A stretch of 64,000 nt of DNA, taken from Voacanga thouarsii (taxonomy: Eukaryota; Streptophyta; Magnoliopsida; Gentianales; Apocynaceae). Position numbers and translations under genes: made by a program. Positions 12,719 through 23,615 of this stretch are shown here, one piece after another. How positions within the stretch are numbered: the first letter of the stretch is position 1; every line of letters begins with the position of its first letter. Location of the stretch: assembly GCA_026120185.1 (NCBI GenBank), contig JANUWF010003368.1, positions 2,480,001-2,544,000 of the forward strand. Direction: 5' to 3'. The notes under the pieces were generated by a model that was not told the origin of the DNA, made no database searches, and worked only from the letters and a program-made list of their open reading frames with translations.

Positions 12719-14236
12719 TGATAGGGTCTAAAGTCACAATTATTTTTTTAGTTATTTGAGGTTATTTTGAAATACATTCATTGTAATAACTAAGCATATT
12801 CCTTCCTATTTGACATTTTGCTTATAAAAAGTATTTTTGAAAAATTTGTGTAGATTTGAGTAGATTTCGAGCAAAAAGTGAACAATTCCATAACAGACCT
12901 GGTGCCAGCCCAGCCAAGGGACAGGCGTCGGGTCCATTCTGGTCGAGCAGAAGAAATCAAGCCAACCTTCAAGAAGAAAACAGAACAGACCTGGTGTCGG
13001 GTCGGGCAAGTGGACCAGGCGCCAGGTCCATTTTGTACGGCTAGTAAAAATTTAGAAGAAGAATAGAATGTACTTGGCGCAAGGTGGATCGAAGGTACTC
13101 GGCACTAGTCCCGCTCTGGAAGGTAAAAATTCTGTACACGAATTTAAGAATTTTCCAAAGATTTTGATATTTTCTAATTCTTACTCGGCCAAGATCTTTC
13201 AAGAAACGAATTTAGCATCCAAAAGGACTATAAAAGTAGAAGAAAACACAAGAGATACATACAAATACACATGTGGATGTGGATTCAAAAGCAAAAATTC
13301 CCAATCACTCATTCAAGAAGGAATTTACCCAATCAAGGAGGATTGTTCAAGAGAGCCTTCAAGGGTAAAGAAAGATGCTTGTCTATGAGTGTTTTTTTTT
13401 TTTTTTTATCTTTGTTTTCTTTTCCTTTAACAATGATGTGCTTAATGTTTTGATTGTCATGGAATATTATTTTGGAGATTATGATTTTGAGTTAATTGGA
13501 ATTTTTGATCAGTTGATTGCTATTCTTAGTATTTGATTACTTGTTTTTTTTCTTACGGAGTTAGTTGATTGATTTTTATTATTGACTTGCTTGAAAAAGA
13601 GGTTGGTAATAACTTCAATTAATTAGTTTCATATTTGTTATCTTTTAACTTACTTGAAAATGGGGTTAATTGTCTAAGACATAGGTAATCAAATGTTAGT
13701 TGATGATTGCTAGAATATGGATTCATTGATTAATTTTATTTTTTAAATCACCTAGAATATAGGGGTTTATATGAGGATTATTTTAATACATCTTTTGGAT
13801 AAGGTAGTCAAGATTGAATATGTTCACTAATTTAACTAGAAGATAGTGATTCCATGAATTACAAACGAAGTGGGTCTATGTTAAATCCTTTATGAGACCA
13901 AGATAATAATTGATTGTGATATTGGTTAAATGATTCGTTATCATGTTTTTAAAAGCTTTTGTCTAAATTGCATATTTTCACATCATTGAGTTGTATATAT
14001 TTCTTTATTTTTCTTATTTTTATCTTACTACTTTATTTGGTTGGTTAAACAATGAATAAAAAGTGATTAGTGTGTACTTGTTCCTTTAAGAATCGATACT
14101 CGTTAATTCCCTATACTGTACTTGCGATGAGTATATTTGCTCGTATGTGTGTTTTGGGATTAATGTTTTAAATAAAACTTGACTAAGGAATGGATTTAAA
14201 TTTGATGATTTTTATACACCTAAAATTTACGCATTA
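12719..14236 (+). repeat. 5' LTR of element F
   Basis: 1518 bp from TGATAGGGTCTAAAG to TTTACGCATTA (the usual terminal CA is TA here). Similar to 30152-31331 and 48554-49463. The U3-like part (12890-13110) holds repeated GGCGCC-centred palindromes in an otherwise AT-rich LTR. A frame at 13068-13388 shows no homology and is rejected as a gene. Confidence 0.9.
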
Positions 14237-14242
14237 AGTTTT

Positions 14243-14260
14243 TGGCGCCGTTGCTAGGGA
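14243..14260 (+). other. Primer binding site of element F
   Basis: TGGCGCCGTTGCTAGGGA follows a T-run just after the LTR. The same sequence with CGGGGA is the well-known primer site of Tat/Athila gypsy elements (tRNA-Asp-type). This assigns F to that lineage despite the lack of pol. Confidence 0.85.
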
Positions 14261-14476
14261 TCAATATCATGAAGGTTTGAATTTTGTTGATTTAACCATG
14301 TTTATATGTTTATATATCCATATGTCTATATGTAAACATGTATATATGTTCTTTGTGTAAATAAGTGCTATATCTTGTTGTTTGTAACATTGTGGACCTT
14401 AATTGACTAACTTAGTTCATGTTATACTTGTAAATCCACTGACTTTTGTATTTAGGTAGTTTGTGAATATATCTAA
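14261..14476 (+). other. Element F internal region, part 1 (5' leader)
   Basis: AT-rich leader with no frame; ends at the target site TCTAA (14472-14476) where copia B inserted. Continues at 27444. Confidence 0.6.
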
Positions 14477-16498
14477 TGAGGGACGGGAAAACAGAGGGTA
14501 GTATGCAGTTATGGGAAAAATCAGAGAAAAAAAACCGCAAGCCTTAAAGGCCACATGGAAGCGTGAAGATCATACCTTTGCGCTCCTTAAGCCTTCTAGG
14601 TTGAGTAGAAGTGGATTGAACGATGGGAATCGCTTCGCCTTGCCCACTTGAAGAAGCTTCCGGTTGAAAACCCGCTAGCCTCCTACTTCACTTTGTTTGC
14701 ATGAACGCCAAGCCTTTCAGCTCTCGGAATATTCCTCTACCTAACCTTTAGTCGGTGAACACAACAGTAAAGAAGAACGGTCTCAAATTTCCTTGGTTCT
14801 CTTGCTATTGGTTAGCAAAGCTCTAAGGAGAAAACAGAGAAGAGGGAGGCGTGAGAGACAGAGAGAGAGACGAGAGTCTCTGTTAGTTAGGGGAGATTAG
14901 GGTTTTTCTTTTCCAGAGACTTGTTTATTGGTCAGCCAAAATTAGGTCTCTCAATCTCTGATAAACATATCCCCGGGATATCATATTTCAAAATACCCGG
15001 ATGTTATCCTGAGAATCAGTTTGGCTTAACCATAAACTCTTCTTAACCGTATTTGGAAAAAAAACCCTACGGTCCAAGCTATTGGGCCAAAATAATATTT
15101 ATTATTTCTCTTGGACCTAAAAAGTCCAAAATAATAAACATTAATTATTTATTTCCTGGGCTTATATAAATAACCTAATAAATAATTAATGAGCTCAAAT
15201 GAACCATAATAATTAATCTTTAATTATTTATTTCTTGGGCTTATATAAATAACTCAATAAATAATTAAACATTAATTATTTCTCCTAGTTTAAGCCCAGG
15301 TTAATTTCTTAATTATTCATACTGGACCTAGGCCCTGAATAATTAATTAACCAATTAAACTAGATAATTAATTTCTCTCAACTCCTATTTTATTTTATTT
15401 ATTTATTTTATTCTAGTCTAATAATAAATTAGACATCTTGAATAAAATAAAATAAAATAAAATCCTCTTCAACTGAGACCAATTTCTTAACCCAAAATTA
15501 GTTAGGACTTACGGGCTATTCCGAGGACTAAAAAGACACATCGCCTTGGCTGCTAAAATGACCAGAATACCCATGCTATATAAATAGTTGTATTTTACAG
15601 TTTAAATATTTCCTAATATCACCATAAGGAAATATTGACCCCAAGGACAATGCTGCATTAGCAAAGTCTCCGACCTACAGGTGAAATGACTAAAATACCC
15701 CTCTACACATCACCGTATATTTAGAGAGGAAGAAGTGTACTAACACCCCTTTAAATGACATCTACCATCCTTAGACTTCTAGTCCAATGATCCACGACTT
15801 TCTGGAGTGTTTCCGCTTTCCAAGGGAGCTACCCTAAAGCAAACATCCAAGTCATGTTTCCCAGGGCTGTGGACATTTTAGACCGTTCGGACAACCATAA
15901 GGGGCGATATAGTGCAGAAACTATCTTGTACAAGTATGTCTTAACTAACTAGTTACATATACCCAATACACAAGTATATTGGTTCTACTATAGAACCTCA
16001 ACTATAGCATATCAAAGCAGATGCTTCCAGCTTCGTCAGACCACCAACTCATACTCAAGTCGTAGAGTACTAGTCCACGCTATAGCGGTAGTAGTCTAGG
16101 TTTCTATCATATAGTACTTTTAGAAACCACTACTACAGGTCCTGTCCTACGTATTTGAAATACGCTTATGTCATGAAGTGAGTGGACTACTCACTAGCTA
16201 AAGGTATGCCATTCCCCATTTGAAATTCATAATATAAGAACCTAAACATGATGAGTTTTCAGTCTCATGAATAGGTTAAAAACAATTGTTTATGTGTTAA
16301 ATAACCCGTGATCCATACCTTACTGTGAAAGACCACCATTCACATAGATCACTTATTTAAACACAATGGGTCTGTTCTAAATGAAAATCGTGTACAAACA
16401 AAAAGTAAATTCACAAATAATTTCTGAAAATAAATTCTTTTATTAAAATATTCGATTTTACATCAGAAACCTAGTCTAAGAGGGCATACAATCCAACA
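14477..16498 (-). repeat. 3' LTR of copia B
   Basis: On the plus strand it runs TGAGGGACGG to ATCCAACA, so the element-strand ends are TGTTGGAT and GTCCCTCA. Near-identical to 25424-27438, including a 79 bp tandem repeat (15142 and 15221, TAATTATTTATTT) present in both LTRs, hence older than the insertion. Confidence 0.95.
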
Positions 16499-16511
16499 AT
16501 CTCCCACTTGC
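16499..16511 (-). other. Polypurine tract of copia B
   Basis: On the minus strand GCAAGTGGGAGAT lies directly before the LTR start TGTTGGAT, matching the tract of copia A at 6421-6433. Confidence 0.85.
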
Positions 16512-16520
16512 ACTCTAAGA

Positions 16521-17045
16521 CTAGGTAAGTCCATATGTGCCCACCCCTATGGCGTCTAAGTGTCTCTTAAAGACTCTCTCAATAAAAAATTTGGTGAATG
16601 GATCTGCTAGATTATTTTCTGAGGCAATATGTTCCACCACGACTTCCCGTCTTTGGATGAAATCCTGGATCAGGTGGTACTTCCTCTCGATGTGTTTCCC
16701 CTTCTTGTGGTTCTGAGGTTCCTTAGATTGTGATACTGCTTCAGTGTTGTTGCAATACATCACAATCGGCCTGTCCATATGTGGTACGACTCCAAGTTCT
16801 GAAAGGAACTTCCGGAGCCAAACCGCTTCCTTGGACGCCTCTGAAGCTGCCACATACTCAGCTTCCATGGTTGAGTCAGTGAGATAAGACTGCTTGATAC
16901 CCCTCCATGAAATTGCTCCTCCAGACAAGGTGAAGACATATCCACTAGTGGGTTTTCTCTCATCCTTATCCGCCTGGAAGTCTGAGTCTGTATATCCTAT
17001 AGGAACCAAGTTATTAGCCCTGTAAACTAGCATATAATCTCTCAT
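16521..17045 (-). pseudogene. Copia B RNase H domain
   Basis: An open stretch of 174 codons with the Ty1/copia RNase H pattern: 'GYTDSDF' (first Asp, about residue 18), 'TMEAEYVAA' (Glu, about 59), 'NNLADPFTK' near the C-terminus. The conserved 'YCDN' motif reads 'YCNN' (about residue 97), an Asp-to-Asn change in a catalytic position. It ends at the polyprotein stop, just before the polypurine tract. Upstream it is separated from the RT by stops and a deletion. The domain normally removes RNA from RNA:DNA hybrids. Confidence 0.9.
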
Positions 17046-18003
17046 TCCCTTGAGGTACTTGAGAATATACTTTACAGCTTGCTAATGAACCTCCCCTGGG
17101 TTTAACTGATATCTGCTAACTAAGACCACGGTACATGAGACTTCCCACAGCCGAAGCGTAGGGAATCCTACTCATTCTATCCTTTTCTTCTTGAGACTTA
17201 GGATAGTCCTTCAAAGAAAATGACAACCCATGTCTGCAAGGGATTAGAGCTCCCTTGCATGAGTCCATGCTGTACTTGGCCAGCATCTTGTCAATGTATG
17301 TTGCTTGGGATAACCCTAACATTCTCTACTTCCTATTTCTAAGAAGCCTAATCCCGAGAATGTAGCTGGCTTCTCTCAAGTCCTTCATACTGAATTGACT
17401 AGACAACCAAACCTTTGTAGATGACAATGTCCCTACATCATTTCCAATGAGTAGAATGTCATCCACATACAGGACAAGAAAAATCACATTAATGCTTTCA
17501 AGTTTCCTATACACACATGGTTCATCTTCGTTTTGAATAAAACCATAAGACTTTACAGTCTCATCAAAACGAATGTTCCATGCTCTCGATGCCTGCTTAA
17601 GTCCATAAATGGACTTCTTAAGCTTGCAAACTATATGTTCCTGGCCTTCAGCAATGAAGCCTTCCGGTTGGGACATATAGATGTCTTTGCTAAGATGGCC
17701 ATTTAAGAATGCCGTCTTGACATCCATTTGTCATATCTCATAATCATAGTGACATGCGATGGTAAGGAGGATGTAGATGGATTTAAGCATGGCTATCGGG
17801 GAAAAGGTTTCCTCATAGTCGATTCCCTCTTTTTGAGTATACCCTTTCGCCACAAGCCTAGCTTTAAAGGTTTCTACCTTCCCATATGCTCCCCTCTTTC
17901 TCTTGTATACCCACTTGCACCCAATGGGTTTTATCCCTTTAGGTGGAGCTACAAGATCCCAAACTGATTGAGGTACATAGACTCAATCTCGGCTTTCATT
18001 GCT
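17046..18003 (-). pseudogene. Copia B reverse transcriptase (RVT_2)
   Basis: Frame pieces 17727-17326 and 17322-17116 joined by stops, plus an upstream part to about 18003 with 'KGYTQKEGIDYEETFSP'. 'DVKTAFLNGHL' near the start of the longest piece carries the first catalytic Asp, and 'LYVDDILLIGND' is the intact YVDD active site. 'YGLKQASRAW' and 'LGLSQATYIDKML' follow. A stop precedes 'MDVKTAF' (TAG for CAG, or an AT-rich change), another follows 'RNRK', and a ~45 bp deletion near 17120-17130 (compare C at 33720-33770) breaks the link to RNase H. Catalytic motifs good, frame not. Confidence 0.9.
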
Positions 18004-18300
18004 TCATGCCACTGATTTACATCGGCATCGGCAATAGCCTCCTCGTATCTAATGGGGTCTTGTTCTTGATGGTCGGAGACCATCTCAAAGGCTTTTCCAG
18101 TCCATATATCCGGAACTCTAGACACTCTCCCACTACGACGAGGCTCCACTTGCACAAGCTCTTGAGGCTGTACCTCTTCTTGTTCCAAAATCGGGCAGAA
18201 GAAGTTGATTCCGTAGATAACTTCTCCTCAAATTCCAACCTTGTTGAACCTTTAGTGGAAGTACTTTGATCATCTTCCAAATATCTAGCATTGGTACTGA
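18004..18300 (-). pseudogene. Copia B integrase-RT linker
   Basis: Two overlapping frames (18280-18017 and 18188-17949) together give the linker, with 'EVQPQELVQVEPRRSGRVSRVP' type sequence shifted by a frameshift near 18190-18200. The equivalent linker in C is 34631-34903. The 'RRSGRVSRVP' motif is typical of the copia linker before RVT_2. Confidence 0.8.
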
Positions 18301-18690
18301 CTAGTACCTTCTGCTCTTTAGGATGATAAAAGTAACCCCATTTTGTCCCTTTTGGATAGCTAACAAAGTAGCATAATTCTGATCTTGTTCCAACTTATCT
18401 CCCTTGATCAATACATAAGTTGGACAACCCCAAATTCTGAGATGATTCAGACTTGGCTTACACCCAATCCACATCTCATAGGGAGTCCTAGATACTGACT
18501 TGGAAGGCACCAAGTTCAGAATATATGCCGTTATCTCTAGAGCATATCCCCAAAAGGACACTGGAAGAGTAGCATGAGACATCATACTTCGGACCATTTC
18601 CATCAACGTCTTGTTCCTTCTCTCAGCTACTCCATTCTGCTGGGGTGTTCCCGGAGCAGAGAGCTGGGATACTATCCCATGATATACCAT
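18301..18690 (-). pseudogene. Copia B integrase, C-terminal half
   Basis: A 129-codon open stretch in a different frame from the N-terminal half. It has 'PQQNGVAERRNKTL' with the third catalytic residue (Glu, about residue 23), then 'SFWGYALEITAYILN' and 'PYEMWIGCKPSLNHLRIWG', all typical of copia integrase. The two halves overlap at 18672-18690, so a single small frameshift separates them. Copia integrase inserts the cDNA and leaves the 5 bp duplication seen here. Confidence 0.9.
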
Positions 18691-19028
18691 GTAGTCTTTG
18701 AATTCACCTGGAGGTACTCTCCACCACGATCCGATCGTAGGGTTTTGATTAATTTACCTGTCCGACGCTTCACTTCAGCCTTAAACTCCTTGAACTTGTT
18801 AAAAGAGTCAGACTTGCATCTCATCAGGTAAATGTAACCATACCTCGTACAATCATCCGTAAAAGTGATGAAGTACTCAAAACCTCCCCTAGCTGGTGTA
18901 GATAATGGACCACACACATCAGTGTGAACAAGACTCAACACCTCCTTGGCTATATCCGCCTTTGGTGTAACAGACCTCTCAATCATCTTTCCCATCAGAC
19001 AGGATTCACACTGAGGCAAACTTTCCAA
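18672..19028 (-). pseudogene. Copia B integrase, N-terminal half
   Basis: 118 codons with the zinc-binding end ('CESCLMGKM'), first catalytic Asp ('LVHTDVCGPLS'), 'FTDDCTRYGY' and second catalytic Asp ('LRSDRGGEYL'). A frameshift after 'GGEYL' puts the rest in the frame at 18690-18301. Upstream the copia sequence stops at about 19042, where a gypsy fragment replaces the pre-integrase, protease and zinc-knuckle regions. C shows the missing part at 35641-36260. Confidence 0.9.
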
Positions 19029-19226
19029 TCTTAATGAGCCCAGTCCTTATCGGAGTCCGCACCCCTTAGGACTCTCTTCCAGCTTCCTCTTTCCCGTATC
19101 TACCCCTCCTAGAACTGACTGCCTAAGGTCTCTCTCTCCCGGGGCAACCCTATCTCGCGGCGTATATCCCTCACCACTGGTCCCTTTAGGGTTATGGCAA
19201 GCAGGGGTCCTATCAACTTCCCCTAT

Positions 19227-19547
19227 CTACGGGGTCTGGGGAACCTCCATTACCTCCTCATCCTCCTCTTCTATCCCAGCCATCTCTCCCTCGTTCTCAT
19301 CGTCTCCCTCATTCCCTAGCTCATCTACCTCTCCCTCACTCAACTCCGTCATCTCCTCATCTCCCTCATCTTCCCCTAAGCTCTCCTCGACCTCTATCTC
19401 TGCCTCAACCACCAGGTTGTCTAGCACTGATGGCTCACGCTCTCTCTCTGAATCGGACGCGGGTGGATCAGCTACGGGTAGTAGGACAGGTGGATTCCCG
19501 CAGCCAGCGGGCCAGTCTCTGACAGCCGATACAACTCTTTTGACCAT
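19227..19547 (-). pseudogene. Gypsy D0: N-terminal gag-like frame, truncated
   Basis: 106 codons starting 'MVKRVVSAVRDWPAGCG' about 100 bp after the primer site. The rest is strongly acidic (Glu/Asp-rich, about residues 33-100). Its place, just downstream of the gypsy primer site, and the 'RDWPAGCG' start fit the beginning of a plant gypsy gag polyprotein; this is recognised from general family knowledge, not proven. The element is cut off at 19043, so no nucleocapsid or pol follows. GC content is higher than that of the surrounding copia DNA. Confidence 0.5.
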
Positions 19548-19635
19548 CCTATAAACAAAAGATAAAAATTAGCACCAGATCAAAATACTTAAGAAAATAG
19601 AACCCCATAAGTCAAGTAATTGCCTAAACCTTACC

Positions 19636-19646
19636 CTCTGATACCA
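19636..19646 (-). other. Primer binding site of gypsy D0
   Basis: On the minus strand TGGTATCAGAG, two bases from the LTR end (GGGGTGTTACA). It matches initiator tRNA-Met and shows that TGTAACACCCC is the 3' end of the LTR read in reverse. This fixes the orientation of all the D copies. Confidence 0.9.
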
Positions 19647-19681
19647 CTTGTAACACCCCACGACTACGTACCCTAAAAGGG

Positions 19682-19697
19682 CGGGGATGTCGCCCCG
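19682..19697 (-). other. U5 hairpin in D0 (CGGGG/CCCCG)
   Basis: CGGGG, six-base loop ATGTCG, CCCCG, about 35 bases from the LTR 3' end and next to the primer site. Conserved in D2 (41731-41746) and D3 (50227-50242); changed but still paired in D1 (37541-37562). Confidence 0.6.
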
Positions 19698-20403
19698 TCC
19701 CATAGGACAAGAGGTCTTTAAAACGAGGAACAAAATACAAAGGCAACCTCCAAGAGATTCAACTTAGATAAATAAAGAAATACTCTTACTACATCAGGCT
19801 CAACTTGGAGCAAAACGAAATAAAAACAATTAATCGTTCAACAGCTTAAACAACAAATGTCTCCTAAGTAAAGATGACAATAATTAGAAAAGCTTCAACT
19901 ATCAATGCCCCGCTGACTCAGCACACTCTATCTCCTGAAAACATGATGTAAAACAGTGTGAGAATAAATCTCAGTAAGTCCTGTGTGTGCACATGGTGTT
20001 TAAAACTGTACGTGTATGCAAAGTGGAAAATATTTGTAGAAATAATTTGGCAAGTCATAAACAATCTCTTTTCGCAAGGAGTGGGTTTTTCTCATTGTCA
20101 CACTTTGTACAAAATAAATCATCCACTCGAATAAACAGTCATGTCACCACACATTGGGCTCCATGAGAACAAAATGGCCAAGGCACCACACTTTGTGCAC
20201 CTTGTTCGAACCAGATTACCACACATTAGGCGTTCTGATCAAGGTGAGTTACAGCTCACCGGGTGAGATACTCCTCCATCTCTACACCCAACAAAACCAT
20301 CTGGGTGTCCACGCCGAGAATATAAATAATACCATACCAGGTACACATGCTAGCTCGGACTGGCCTGACCAACCAACACTGTCACCTTTTCAAGCAGAGT
20401 TCA

Positions 20404-20432
20404 TCTTCTGGAGGTGGCCTCCTGCCAGAAGA
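20404..20432 (-). other. Conserved LTR hairpin in D0
   Basis: Arms TCTTCTGG and CCAGAAGA are perfect complements around an AGGTGGCCTCCT core. Counterparts: 38244-38272, 42431-42459 and 50901-50927. Confidence 0.65.
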
Positions 20433-22575
20433 GTTACGCTAGCCCTCGAAGACTAGTATTATTAGCCTACCCTTATTGAGTACTCAACGAACATATCCGT
20501 CAATTCCTGATTCAAAATATCTCCACACCTTGGCTTTGTACAACGTTGTGTTTTTTTCTAAAAGAGATTTCTAAAAGTTTAAGGAAAAGAGTAGTTTTCT
20601 TGATAAAATCATTAGTTTGACAAAACCGTTTAAAGAATAAATATCCACGTTTACAACCCAAGCAAACATAGTTCAGCAATAGCTTTACAAAACTTCACAA
20701 CATAGACTTGCCATCGCAATATTTAACAAAAGAGTTTATATAAAGACTTACCATCACAACATTTAACAAAAGAGTTTATGCAAGGACTTACTTGATATGC
20801 CTCAGATAAACGAGATAAATTCACAGCTTGCTTTCCTCAATTATCCTCCTGATCTAAACCATATAATATCATGATCAGGGTCTCAATTAATTCAAACATG
20901 CTCTAATCTTATTTATTTTCACAACAATTCGCAATCCCCTATTTAATTCCAAGTAAACTATCCAATCCCCAAAGATCATATACCATGACCATACGTTCAT
21001 CCCACTAATAGACATCATTAAACCTTACTTTTGGCATCAAGGGTGGGTATTCCCTTACCTTGCAACAACCGGGTAATGAGGTCTCGATGCTCCTATGGTG
21101 ATCGTCCCGAGTTCGCTTGAAAAGAAGAGAAAAGCTACCTCCTTTGCTCCTCTTGACCGAAAATTAAAGAAGAAGATGAAATCAGCCTCTATGGGGCGTG
21201 ATTTAAGGGAAGAAGAAGGAGAAAAGAATTATTAGAGAAAACGGCATCAAGAGGTTGAGAGGATTTTTGCTTACCTTAAAGTGTGTTCGATCTTTGCTTA
21301 GAATAGTTCTTGAGTTTTTCAAAAATTTGCAGAGAGAATTTGCTGGAATTTTTGTGTAGAATGGAGAGGATAGATGGCTGCTATGATTTAGAGTTAAAGA
21401 AAATTGGTTTAGGGTTAGATGATGGTGTTTAGAAAAACTCCTAATAGCTTTAGGCTTCTTGGACAGCAAGGCCGAAAATTGCAGCTTGTGATGTCTCTCC
21501 TTGCTGCCGAATTTAGGTGAGTTTAAGGGGAGAAAATAACTTGCAATTTTCTCCCTTGTGCTGGCCGAAATATTGGTTAAGAGAAGGGCTGATTGTGGTC
21601 AGAATTTTGGGCCAAACAAGGAAGAGTTTGAGAAGGCTTTGGAGACTAAAATTCTGTGCAAGATGGCCTTATGTGCTGTGCGAAATTTCTGAATAGAAGT
21701 GGAAGAATTTTTGGACTATTTTTGCTATAGTTCTGCCGAAATTTCTAGAGAAACAATGAGGGTTTTAGGCGTAGAAATTGGCTTGATCAGCTGGGGTTTT
21801 TCGGTGGGTTGTGTGTGCAGAATTTCGGTTGGAATAGGAGTACAACAGCTGGCCGAAATTTCCTGCACAAAGCTGTCAAAAATTCTGGTTCCTAAGCTGG
21901 CCGAATTTTTATAGTTTTGTGAGAATAAAATTCTGGTTTTGTGCAGCTAAGGTAATCTGAATTGATGAGGAGTATTTAGGTGTTTTGAACTAGGGTTTGG
22001 AGAGTTGGATTGCACTTAAGGAGTGCTGGAATTTCGGACAGCTTGTGTTGACACAAAGCTGTCGAAATTCTGCTAGGATAAGGAGGAAAATCCTAGTTGA
22101 ATTAGGATTGAAATAAAAGTCTGATTTGCTAAGGGATTTAGGATAAGATTTCCTAGCTTTGGAAGAGTTTGAGTTGAGCTAATGTTCCTCCAAGAAGTGG
22201 CGGCACTTGCTGGAAATTTTTCCAGATTTTTAGCTAACATTCTAGGGTTAAAATCAACAAAGTTTCCTACTAGAAAAATGATTCTTTAATTCCAACTATC
22301 CATGGTAACATCCATTAAGCTAAAATCAAGCTGGAATTTTATTTATTAGCTAGGGTTTTTTTTTTCCTTTTTCAAAAATCCTAAAGAATAAAAGCTGAAA
22401 ATTAAAAGTGAACTTTATTCACATCAAGGTCCTTAAATTTAGGGAATAAATATAGAGACTTATTTCCTTGGAATAATGACACTAAAATTTCTCTAGGTTT
22501 GCTAGATCTTTTTCGGCCAAGACATGGAAACTCTAAGGAAAGGAATCTTTAAGAAGAGAAACTAACTTCACAAAA

Positions 22576-22640
22576 AGTAGGATTCGAACTCGGGTCATCA
22601 AAGGAAATCACCAACTTCCCCGCTATTCCAAAACAACTCC
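22576..22640 (-). ncRNA. tRNA-like module in LTR D0
   Basis: On the minus strand it ends in CCGAGTTCGAATCCT, a good pol III B box, with a weakened A-box region (GGAATAGCGGGGAAG) about 40 bases before, then TTTTT. About 254 bp from the LTR 5' end, as in the other D copies. Not a functional tRNA gene. Confidence 0.55.
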
Positions 22641-22894
22641 AATACTAATTTTTTCTACAATCAGTTCTCACCACCCCCTGATACTTATCCTTCCAAATCT
22701 TCGACCAAACCTCCCTTATCCAAATCTTTAACAACACAACTATTTCACATCAATTAATTCAAATGCAAGAGCAACGGAAAATTCTCATGCATCCATGCAA
22801 ATAAAATAATTCTAAGCTACCACATAAAATGCAAAATGCTATGCAATGCATGACTTTTCCCCATAGTCAAAGGTGGTTTTGGGCGGGGTATTAA

Positions 22895-23615
22895 ACTTGC
22901 CCTTTAGTTTGTCCTTGGGCTGTGCTACTGCATTCCCCTTCTTCCTCTTGAACTTTATGGATTTAGGCCCAACTCTTGAAGAAGAAGCCTTAGCAATCAT
23001 GGCCTTTGACTGCGGCTTCATGACCTTCTCTGTCATTTGGAGCTTCTTCATCAATTCAGTTAAACTCATGTTCAATTTGTTTATGTTATAATTCAACTTG
23101 AACTGAGTGAAGGAGCCCGGTAGAGATTCGAGAACCATGTCCACTTAGCTCTCGGGATCAATGACAGCCCCTAAGATTTTCGCCTCCTCGAAAGCAGCAA
23201 TCATCTTGAGCATATGCTCCCGGACTGATGCTCCCTCAGCCATCTTAGTGTTTATAATAGTTCAAAGAGCCTCCTACCTTGCGGGCCGGCTCTTGTCTGC
23301 GAACATAGTAGCCAATGATTGACTGATGTCATATACAGAAGCCATGTGCTCGTGTTTTGACTGGAGCACATTAGACATGGAAGCTAACATATAGTAACGT
23401 GCCATTTCATCAGCCTTCTTCCACGCCTTCTCAGCCTCTCGCTCTTCGGCGGTGGAACCTTCCCTGATAACAGGGCAGGTCTTGTAAAGGACATACTTAT
23501 ACTCTTTGGCTGTGAGTATTATGTCTAGGTTTCTTTTTCAGTCCACATAGTTTGGACCCGTTAACTTATTCTCCCTGAGAATAACGGCCAATGGACTAAA
23601 AGAACCTCCCACCAT
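22895..23615 (-). pseudogene. Copia B gag remnant
   Basis: Starts at ATG 23615 ('MVGGSFSPLAVIL') and reads 'LRENKLTGPNY' and 'DIILTAKEYKYVL', typical of the TNT1-94-like gag N-terminus. Stops occur after 'NYVD' and at 'RQEAL'. The last open part, 23144-22839, has 'LNYNINKLNMSLTELMK' and a basic Lys-rich tail before running into the gypsy LTR at 22894. The zinc knuckle present in A and C is missing here. Gag normally builds the virus-like particle that packages the RNA. Confidence 0.85.

Larger units (their letters stand above)
19043..22894 (-). mobile_element. Truncated Ty3/gypsy element D0 nested in copia B
   Basis: On the minus strand: 5' LTR (22894-19649), primer site, then about 0.6 kb of leader/gag, ending abruptly at 19043. 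The copia sequence on each side, compared with copy C, shows about 605 bp of copia B missing (C 35660-36265). A simple reading is a full gypsy insertion followed by one deletion that removed the rest of the gypsy element and the neighbouring copia DNA. The right junction (GGGGTATTA then AACTTGCCC) fits an LTR end at 22893-22894. Confidence 0.85.
19649..22894 (-). repeat. 5' LTR of gypsy D0 (about 3.25 kb)
   Basis: Runs from TGTAACACCCC to GCGGGGTATTA on the plus strand. Length and right-hand end match solo LTR D1 (3269 bp, ...GGTATTACA) better than D2 and D3 (4.2-4.3 kb, ...GGGGTTTCACA), so D0 and D1 form one subfamily. It carries the tRNA-like module (22576-22640) and both hairpins (19682-19697, 20404-20432). 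Confidence 0.9.

Noticed and set aside
13068..13388. 106-codon frame with a Cys-Gly-Cys stretch
   Set aside because: Lies wholly in the F 5' LTR; the same part of the 3' LTR (30500-30790) does not keep it open.
17728..18269. Plus-strand frames of 79 and 108 codons
   Set aside because: Antisense of the copia B RT and linker region.
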